From NCBI GenBank assembly GCA_016207865.1, contig JACQZD010000069.1:1-19812 (forward strand): a stretch of DNA of 19,812 bases. Direction: 5' to 3'. Source of the stretch: Nitrospirota bacterium. Its GTDB lineage: Bacteria > Nitrospirota > Thermodesulfovibrionia > UBA6902 > DSMQ01. Under the pieces are notes generated by a model. It had not been told where the DNA came from. It did not search any database and saw only the letters and a program-made list of their open reading frames with translations. Of the stretch, positions 14,864-19,812 are shown in pieces (position 1 is the stretch's first letter; each line of letters opens with the position of its first letter). The position numbers and the translations under genes were made by a program.

Positions 14864-17242
14864 CTAATGACTCCAACTATCTAACATCTGAGATTGAATA
14901 AGTGCCTCCTGATGGTTAGGCTTTAGCTGTAATGCTTTCTGAAATTCTAAGCGTGCTTTATCGGTAAGCGCCATTTTTTTATAGACGAGTCCGAGATTGT
15001 AATGTGCATCGGCATTGTCCGGAGATAATTTTAAAGCATGTTGATACTCAGCAATGGCTTTATCTAATTGACCAAGTTCATCGTATGCGACGCCAAGGTT
15101 ATTATGTGCTTCAAAGGAAGATGGATTGATATTTATCGCGCGCTTAAATTCTGCAATAGCCATATTCTTTTGCCCTGTTTGTGTAGCATAAAGGACGCCT
15201 AATTTTATATTTGCATTAAAACAATCCGGTGAATGCATGATGGCTTTTTTATATTCATTAATGGCTTCATCTATCATCCCTTTATCTGTGTAAATTGAGC
15301 CGATGCCTATACGTGCCTGACAATAGGAAGGATTAAACTCAAGGGCTTTTCTGAAGACTTCAATTGCAAGGTTGTATTCCCCTTTTTCCATATAAAGAAA
15401 GCCTAGTTGCATAAATGATTTTTCGCCGGGATTATCTTCAACATCTTTTTTTGCTCTGGTTAATTGGAAGTCCAGAATACCTTCTTTATTAAGTTTTAAC
15501 AGTCCCATAGCTGTATGGGAATCAAGTTTAACCCCCTCTTTTAATTCCATTGCTTTGGCAAAATAAATCTCAGCCTCATCCCATAATCCTTTTTCAGCTA
15601 ATGCTTCTCCCAAGTGTATATAAGGATCTACGAAGTCAGGCTTCAGCTTTATTGCAATTTTATACTCCTCAATGGCATCATCCAGCCGTCCATGATTATA
15701 GTATGCAAATCCTACATTGCTATGGCCCCTTGTATTACCTGGAGATTTTTTAACCACATCCTCCCACAGCCTTATCCCATCCTGCCATATAATGTTTCTC
15801 TGGTAAGTGGCGATGGAGAGGACAAGAACTACAGTAGCAAGTAGTAGGGAGCAAGTAGCAAGGGAAAGACGAGTCTTAAAACGTAAAAAAAGATAAAAAA
15901 TGGCGCTGACAAAGGTAATTATTAACCCTATGCTTGGCAGATATACCCTATGCTCAAAAATCACATCTGCAATCGGAATAATACTTGATTCAATAGACAG
16001 GGTTATGAAGAACCAGAAAATGCCGAAGGAAATCAGTCGATAGCTGATAGCTGATAGCTGATAGTCAGAGGGCTTTGAGCCATGAGCTATGAGCCATGAG
16101 CTATGAGCTATTACCTTTGAACGGCGAAAAAGATAAACCCCAAGCCCCAAAATAGCCAATAAAAGCAGAAACGACAAAAACACATTCGGATTTAGAAATG
16201 AGTTATATATCAGATAGTCATAATCAAGGTTCTGGTTTATCGGCAGAAACAAGAGTCTGATATAAGTTACAATTAATCTGAACTGTCTAAAAAAATAATC
16301 CAGTCTTGGTATGGATGTATGGGCGCTTGCAGTTTCACTGATATCGCCTATTATGTTTTCAATAGGTTTACCGATGTTTATCAGACTAAAGGGTATAATT
16401 AGCATTGTAAGAATTAAAGGAATAAGGTGCAACAGTCTTTTTTTAGTATTTCCATTAAAGAACATCAACTCATAGAGTGTAATAACAGTAGGAAGTGTAA
16501 ATGAGATTTCCTTAGTTTTCATGGCAAGGACTGCACATAAAACAGATGCAAGATACAAGATGCAGGATACAAGTTCCCCTTGCCCCTCTGTTTTAAGCCT
16601 CCATTTTGTGTACAAAACAAGCGACAGAAGGTAGAACATAGTGGCAAGCGACGTAAATCTCTGGGTAATGTATGTAACTGCTTGCGTTTGAATAGGGTGG
16701 GAGAGGAAGATTAGGGCGGAAAAGAAAGCTATTAAAGAAGGATGAAGGTTGAGGGATGAAGGATGAAATAAGGCTCCGTTGTCATTGCTTCGGGACTTTG
16801 TCCCTATCAATGACAAGTGAGGGGTCGTTTCACTCCTCGCAATGACGCTAAACCAAGGCGTTTGGAACGTAAGAAGGACAAGCCAGTAGACAAGCAAGGC
16901 GTTAATGATATGTATTGAAAAATTAAAGATATGGTAGCCGGTAATATTAATACCGTGTAATTTATAATTAATGGCAAATGTGAGGAAACCTATGTATCGT
17001 GTTTTGAATGTGTATCTCACTAAAGAATCATGTCCGGATATAATCTTTGAAGGTTCTATAAAATACTGGAAATCCTTGACAACGGGGTTTTCAGCGATAT
17101 AAGACGTATCATCAAACTGAAAGGGCACAAAGAAGGTATTGGAGTAGGCAAGTAAGCCGATAACAGCAATCAGCAGGAGATGAAAGATTGGTTTAAAAAG
17201 AAATCCTGTCTTAATGTTAACTGCTTGCGAATCTGATTGCAT
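14864..17242 (-). CDS. TMTC-like membrane glycosyltransferase (GT-C type) with C-terminal TPR repeats
   Basis: The 792 residues start with a GT-C membrane domain (about 1-500, around ten hydrophobic helices). The early VPFQFDDTSYIAENP segment carries the acidic pair expected at the catalytic loop. GYHIFNFSIHIINALLVYWL and YITQRFTSLATMFYLLSLVL are typical of bacterial relatives of eukaryotic TMTC O-mannosyltransferases. About seven TPR units follow (about 505-780), for example HNNLGVAYDELGQLDKAIAE. Substrate and sugar are unknown. The protein probably glycosylates extracytoplasmic proteins from a lipid-linked sugar, by family analogy. Extramembrane loops contain repeat-derived inserts at about residues 140-170, 224-233, 378-402 and 461-470. 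It is a tandem paralogue of the split gene upstream. A TATACT at 17275-17280 may give it its own promoter. Confidence 0.8.
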   Translation of the reverse strand: MQSDSQAVNIKTGFLFKPIFHLLLIAVIGLLAYSNTFFVPFQFDDTSYIAENPVVKDFQYFIEPSKIISGHDSLVRYTFKTRYIGFLTFAINYKLHGINITGYHIFNFSIHIINALLVYWLVLLTFQTPWFSVIARSETTPHLSLIGTKSRSNDNGALFHPSSLNLHPSLIAFFSALIFLSHPIQTQAVTYITQRFTSLATMFYLLSLVLYTKWRLKTEGQGELVSCILYLASVLCAVLAMKTKEISFTLPTVITLYELMFFNGNTKKRLLHLIPLILTMLIIPFSLINIGKPIENIIGDISETASAHTSIPRLDYFFRQFRLIVTYIRLLFLPINQNLDYDYLIYNSFLNPNVFLSFLLLLAILGLGVYLFRRSKVIAHSSWLIAHGSKPSDYQLSAISYRLISFGIFWFFITLSIESSIIPIADVIFEHRVYLPSIGLIITFVSAIFYLFLRFKTRLSLATCSLLLATVVLVLSIATYQRNIIWQDGIRLWEDVVKKSPGNTRGHSNVGFAYYNHGRLDDAIEEYKIAIKLKPDFVDPYIHLGEALAEKGLWDEAEIYFAKAMELKEGVKLDSHTAMGLLKLNKEGILDFQLTRAKKDVEDNPGEKSFMQLGFLYMEKGEYNLAIEVFRKALEFNPSYCQARIGIGSIYTDKGMIDEAINEYKKAIMHSPDCFNANIKLGVLYATQTGQKNMAIAEFKRAININPSSFEAHNNLGVAYDELGQLDKAIAEYQHALKLSPDNADAHYNLGLVYKKMALTDKARLEFQKALQLKPNHQEALIQSQMLDSWSH
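15834..15863. repeat. Heptamer array GTAGCAA type
   Basis: The units are GTAGCAA, GTAGTAG, GGAGCAA, GTAGCAA and GG. The array lies inside the TMTC-like gene and encodes ATCSLLLAT within the last membrane helix before the TPR part. A relative sits at 18016-18038 at the matching place of the paralogue. Confidence 0.8.
16039..16110. repeat. Two heptamer arrays in a loop of the TMTC-like gene
   Basis: At 16039-16064 GATAGCT is repeated three times plus GATAG. At 16076-16110 the units are TGAGCCA, TGAGCTA, TGAGCCA, TGAGCTA and TGAGCTA. Both are in frame and free of stops on the minus strand. They encode the loop SSWLIAHGSKPSDYQLSAIS. Confidence 0.9.
16544..16573. repeat. Heptamer array AGATGCA type
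   Basis: The units are AGATGCA, AGATACA, AGATGCA, GGATACA and AG. The array lies inside the TMTC-like gene, encoding part of LVSCILYLASVL on the minus strand. Confidence 0.85.
16737..16767. repeat. Heptamer array GAAGGAT type
   Basis: The units are GAAGGAT, GAAGGTT, GAGGGAT, GAAGGAT and GAA. The array encodes FHPSSLNLHPS in a loop of the TMTC-like protein. Confidence 0.85.
16781..16846. repeat. GTCATTGC/GCAATGAC inverted repeat inside a gene
   Basis: GTCATTGC at 16781-16788 and GCAATGAC at 16839-16846 bound a 66-bp element. It encodes IARSETTPHLSLIGTKS and following residues in a TMTC loop that the paralogue lacks. It has the look of a small palindromic insertion kept in frame. Confidence 0.65.
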
Positions 17243-17290
17243 TTTTTATTAGTTTTAAAGTTTTTGGCTTAAATAGTATAACATTTTTTT

Positions 17291-17998
17291 TTAATTTACA
17301 TAGCCCAGCTTGGCGGCTGTGCGGAAATGTTCATCAGCTATATCAATAAGGCCTTTTTTGCGGTATTCAACACTTAAATAATAATGCGCTTTTGCAAAAT
17401 CAGGTTTTAGAGTTAAAGAATTTTCAAGCTGTTCTATTGCGTTATCAGTTGAACCTTTTGAGCCATATGAAATACCCAGATTATAATGTGCTTCTGAAGA
17501 ATCAGGATTCAATTTTAGCGCAATCTGATAGGATTCTATGGCTTTAGCTATCAGTCCTTGAGAGTGATAAATAATGCCGAGATTAATATAAGGCTCTGCG
17601 AAATCAGGGTTTAGTTTTAATGCGCTCTCATAATGTTCAATTGCTTTGCTTGTCAAACCCATAGAATCATAAGCAGTCCCGATATTATTATGTATAATAT
17701 GCGGAGATTCAGGGTTTAGTCTTAACGCAGTCTTATAGTATTCTACGGCTTTATCAAAAGCGCCCTGAGCGTAATAACTAAGTCCAAGGTTAATGTAGGA
17801 ATCAGGGAATTCCGCTTTTAATTGAGAGGCCAATAAAAAACATTTTATGGCTTTGTCTGTTAATCCTTGTGATAGATAAGCCAGGCCCAGATTGAGATAT
17901 CCGCCCTCTTTATTCGGACTCTTTCTTACAACATCTTTCCATAAACTTATTTCGCTCTTCCATACAGTATTTCGTTCATAAGCAGCGATGGAGAACAC
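17291..17998 (-). CDS. TPR-containing C-terminal fragment of the split TMTC-like gene
   Basis: From a nominal GTG at 17998 this reads 235 residues: the end of a membrane helix (MFSIAAYERNTVW) followed by six TPR units, for example YINLGIIYHSQGLIAKAIES. It aligns with the C-terminal part of the intact paralogue downstream, whose matching region begins LSIATYQRNIIW. The same frame is open upstream to about 18256. That stretch encodes RLIAFGSFWFFITLSVE and the next helices, which also match the paralogue. So 17998 is not a real start. This is the 3' half of a gene whose 5' half is 18165-19562, shifted by one base. Confidence 0.75.
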   Translation of the reverse strand: MFSIAAYERNTVWKSEISLWKDVVRKSPNKEGGYLNLGLAYLSQGLTDKAIKCFLLASQLKAEFPDSYINLGLSYYAQGAFDKAVEYYKTALRLNPESPHIIHNNIGTAYDSMGLTSKAIEHYESALKLNPDFAEPYINLGIIYHSQGLIAKAIESYQIALKLNPDSSEAHYNLGISYGSKGSTDNAIEQLENSLTLKPDFAKAHYYLSVEYRKKGLIDIADEHFRTAAKLGYVN

Positions 17999-18015
17999 GA
18001 TAAGGATAGTAATTA

Positions 18016-18038
18016 GTAGCGAGTAGCAAGCAGCAAGG
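18016..18038. repeat. Heptamer array GTAGCGA type
   Basis: The units are GTAGCGA, GTAGCAA, GCAGCAA and GG. The array lies at the same place in the last membrane helix as 15834-15863 in the paralogue, so it predates the duplication or marks a preferred site. Confidence 0.75.
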
Positions 18039-18164
18039 GAAAGACGAGGCTTAAAACGTAAAAAAAGATAAAAAACGGCTGAGACAAGGGCGATTATTAA
18101 TCCTGTGCCCGGCGGATACAGCCGGTGCTCAAATATAACATCTGTAGTGGGAATAACGCTTGAC

Positions 18165-19562
18165 TCAACAGACAGGGTTATGAAGAACCAGAAACTGCCA
18201 AAGGCAATGAGGCGTGAATAGTGAACAGTGAACAGTGAACAGTGAACAACCCCCTTTTATTCCCCCTTTGTCAAAGGGGCCTGCCTGTCCCTGCCTACCG
18301 CCTGCCTGTCCGGTAGGCAGGGATGAAGGTGGATTTTTTGAACAATAAAACATATACACCCCAAACCCTAAAACAGACAATAAAAACAGAGACGACAAAA
18401 ACACATTTGGATTTAGAAAAGAGTTATATATTGGATAGTCATAATCAAGATTCTGATTTATCGGGAAAAACAAAAGCCTTATGTAAGTAACTATCACCCT
18501 GAATTGTGTCAGAAGGTATTCATATTTTGAAAGCGCCGCTAAATCTTTCAGTTGTAATTGTCTTAGTTTTTCTTCGGCATCCGGTACTGGTTTGTATATC
18601 TCCCAATCATACCCTATGAAATTTAAAGGAATAATTATAAGGGTAAGAAAAAAAGGCAGAAGATAAAGAAACCGTGATACGTGACGCGTGATGCGTAAAA
18701 ATCCCCCCTTGCCCCCCTTTGTCAAAGGGGGGATGGGGGGATTTTGCATTGAGCCTGAAGGTTCAGAGTTTTGAGACTTGCTAAAAAAGAAAAATTCATA
18801 AAGTACAATTATTATCGGCAGGGTAAAGGCAATTTCCTTAGTTTTCATGGCAAGGACAGCGGAAAGCAAACCAGCACAGTAGAGCAGCGGTGCAGAAGTG
18901 CGGCCGCGCAATTGTGCAAGAATAGTTTTATTGACCTGCTGTTCTGCTGTGCTATTGCTCTGCTGCTCTGCCTTTAGCCTCCATTTCACAACCAAAACCA
19001 GCGACAGAAGGTAGAACATCGTTGCCAGCGACGTAAACCTTTGGACAATATAAGTTACCGCCTGTGTTTGAACAGGGTGGGAGATGAAGAGCAGACTTGA
19101 GAATAAGGCAATTAAGTTCGTTGACTGTTGACCGTTGACCGTTGACAGTGAATCCTGCTCCTCTGCCACTTTGTCCCTTTGCCCCTTTACCCCTCTGCCA
19201 CTGTCTTTTCTAAGGAAGGGTGTTTTAAATGTCAGCAGCACCAGCCGGTAAACGAGCAAGGCATTAATGATGTGAATGATGATGTTAACTATATGGTAGT
19301 CTGTAACACTTAGTCCTCCGAATTTATAATTCAAGGCAAATGTCAAAAGCCCAGTCCATCTGGACCCGGTAGGCGGCCAGAAGTTACTTAAATTTCTTAA
19401 TTTATGATTGTCAATAATATAGGTATAATCATCAAACTGAAACGGCACATTGAAGGTATTAGAATAGGCAATCAAACCAGTAGCAACAATTAATAGAATG
19501 TGAACAATTGGTTTGTAGAGGAGCCTTGTTTTATTTTCCCCTTCTGCATTCCTCATTAACAT
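18165..19562 (-). CDS. TMTC-like GT-C membrane domain, 5' part of the split gene
   Basis: The 465 residues match the membrane domain of the intact paralogue: VPFQFDDYTYIIDNHKL with the acidic pair, YHIVNIIIHIINALLVYRL, and YIVQRFTSLATMFYLLSLVL. Homology stops at FGVYMFYCSKN. Then follow insert residues from palindromic and heptamer repeats (PPSSLPTGQAGG, GPFDKGGIKGG, CSLFTVHCSLFT) and a short out-of-frame tail ending in NPVC. The true continuation is in the next frame and reaches the TPR part at 17291. Other loop inserts include NPPIPPLTKGGKGGF and AEQQSNSTAEQQ. As it stands it lacks the last membrane helices and the TPRs, so it is probably inactive unless the frame changes. No clear ribosome site precedes the ATG; MRNAEG six bases later is another start. 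Confidence 0.75.
   Translation of the reverse strand: MLMRNAEGENKTRLLYKPIVHILLIVATGLIAYSNTFNVPFQFDDYTYIIDNHKLRNLSNFWPPTGSRWTGLLTFALNYKFGGLSVTDYHIVNIIIHIINALLVYRLVLLTFKTPFLRKDSGRGVKGQRDKVAEEQDSLSTVNGQQSTNLIALFSSLLFISHPVQTQAVTYIVQRFTSLATMFYLLSLVLVVKWRLKAEQQSNSTAEQQVNKTILAQLRGRTSAPLLYCAGLLSAVLAMKTKEIAFTLPIIIVLYEFFFFSKSQNSEPSGSMQNPPIPPLTKGGKGGFLRITRHVSRFLYLLPFFLTLIIIPLNFIGYDWEIYKPVPDAEEKLRQLQLKDLAALSKYEYLLTQFRVIVTYIRLLFFPINQNLDYDYPIYNSFLNPNVFLSSLFLLSVLGFGVYMFYCSKNPPSSLPTGQAGGRQGQAGPFDKGGIKGGCSLFTVHCSLFTPHCLWQFLVLHNPVC
18214..18248. repeat. Heptamer array GTGAATA + GTGAACA x4 at the frameshift
   Basis: One GTGAATA and four perfect GTGAACA units lie exactly where the reading frame of the split TMTC-like gene changes. 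In the downstream frame a stop lies at 18257-18259, just before the array. Homology in that frame resumes right after it. Confidence 0.9.
18262..18321. repeat. Nested palindromes inside a coding loop
   Basis: CCCCCTTTGTCAAAGGGG at 18262-18279 is followed by GCCTGCCTGTCCCTGCC and then a 21-bp palindrome at 18301-18321. The latter is the exact reverse complement of 341-361. One palindrome seems to have entered the other, since PPSSL and GPFDKGG look like the split ends of a PPLTKGG-type insert. Confidence 0.65.
18673..18744. repeat. Heptamer array next to a PPLTKGG-encoding palindrome
   Basis: CGTGATA, CGTGACG, CGTGATG and CGT lie at 18673-18696. Right after, at about 18700-18744, AATCCCCCC and CCCCCTTTGTCAAAGGGGG with GGGGGATTTT form a strong palindrome. 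Together they encode NPPIPPLTKGGKGGF and LRITRHVSRF, an insert absent from the paralogue. Confidence 0.8.
18936..18972. repeat. Octamer array CTGCTGTT type
   Basis: The units are CTGCTGTT, CTGCTGTG, CTATTGCT, CTGCTGCT and CTGCC (period 8). On the minus strand it encodes AEQQSNSTAEQQ in a loop before a membrane helix. Confidence 0.75.
19120..19203. repeat. Heptamer GTTGACC array and a C/T-rich octamer-like array
   Basis: At 19120-19147 the units are GTTGACT, GTTGACC, GTTGACC, GTTGACA. At about 19161-19203 CTCTGCCA, TTGTCCC, TTTGCCCC and TTTACCCC follow with a period of 7 to 8. Both are in frame and encode a polar loop (residues about 120-148) of the split TMTC-like gene. Confidence 0.8.
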
Positions 19563-19659
19563 AATCTAGCACCTGCAATCCTTGAGCTTCAAATTGCATT
19601 TTAAAAGGCTGGGAGAACTTAAGGCAGGAAGCTAAAGAGGGCGAATGAGGCAGTATTTG

Positions 19660-19812
19660 CTATGCTGTCTTTAGTGCCTTTTTAAATAATTCGTCCTGTT
19701 TTTTTGCCTCTGCCGCGATTTGACGGAGGATTTCTGCGAGGTCCTTTCTGCCTGAAAGTTCTGCCTTTGAAGCCCATTCAAGATATGTCTTTACATGGGC
19801 GTCATTGTGCTC
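19660..19812 (-). CDS. C-terminal end of an unidentified helical protein (cut by window edge)
   Basis: The minus strand is open from the window edge to a TAG at 19660-19662, giving 50 residues. They are rich in Ala, Lys and Glu and look like two helices: HVKTYLEWASKAELSGRKD then LAEILRQIAAEAKKQDELF. The spacing of Trp, Glu and Gln recalls four-helix ferritin-like or rubrerythrin-type proteins, but this is weak. It lies upstream of the split TMTC-like gene on the same strand, 97 bases away. No terminator is seen in the gap. Confidence 0.5.
   Translation of the reverse strand, partial: EHNDAHVKTYLEWASKAELSGRKDLAEILRQIAAEAKKQDELFKKALKTA

Noticed and set aside
15550..15844. Plus-strand ORFs opposite the TPR region
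   Set aside because: They are shadows of the TPR-coding strand with no ribosome site or family features.
17291..19562. Two independent genes, a membrane protein and a separate TPR protein
   Set aside because: The intact paralogue covers both in one frame, and the frame of the 3' part is open and homologous well upstream of its nominal start.

Overview
The window looks like chromosomal core sequence from an uncultured diderm bacterium. The gene set, the TMTC-like/TPR membrane proteins and the GTCATTCC-type intergenic repeats suggest the Nitrospirota (Thermodesulfovibrionia-like), but this is a guess from family resemblance, not a search. LolA shows an outer membrane is present.

Layout. Left, minus strand: the N-terminal part of pyrE, pgi and an AtpI-like membrane protein. 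Plus strand: uppP (apparently leaderless), ftsK and lolA overlap or abut as one operon, followed by a YibQ-type polysaccharide deacetylase and a 51-residue orphan protein. Minus strand: argG, dprA, topA, tsaB and rimI run in that order and cover arginine synthesis, DNA uptake and topology, and tRNA/ribosome modification. Centre right, plus strand: a secreted surface protein with a decapeptide-repeat stalk and a probable beta-helix. It is preceded by a strong promoter, a short leader ORF and a (CAGT)7 tract. Right, minus strand: two tandem TMTC-like GT-C membrane proteins with C-terminal TPR arrays. The first is intact. The second is split by a frameshift. A partial unidentified gene closes the window.

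The most unusual signal is a set of short degenerate tandem arrays with a 7-nt (sometimes 8-nt) period. Unit sequences differ, but some recur at distant loci. They lie between genes and also inside genes, in frame: in the extramembrane loops and one transmembrane segment of both TMTC-like proteins, and across the whole signal peptide of LolA. In the second TMTC-like gene the frame change falls exactly within a five-unit GTGAACA-type array. Loss of one unit, or gain of two, would rejoin both halves into one protein of about 754 residues. This makes the array a candidate phase switch. Palindromic repeats of dRS3 type and a PPLTKGG-encoding type are scattered through the same places.
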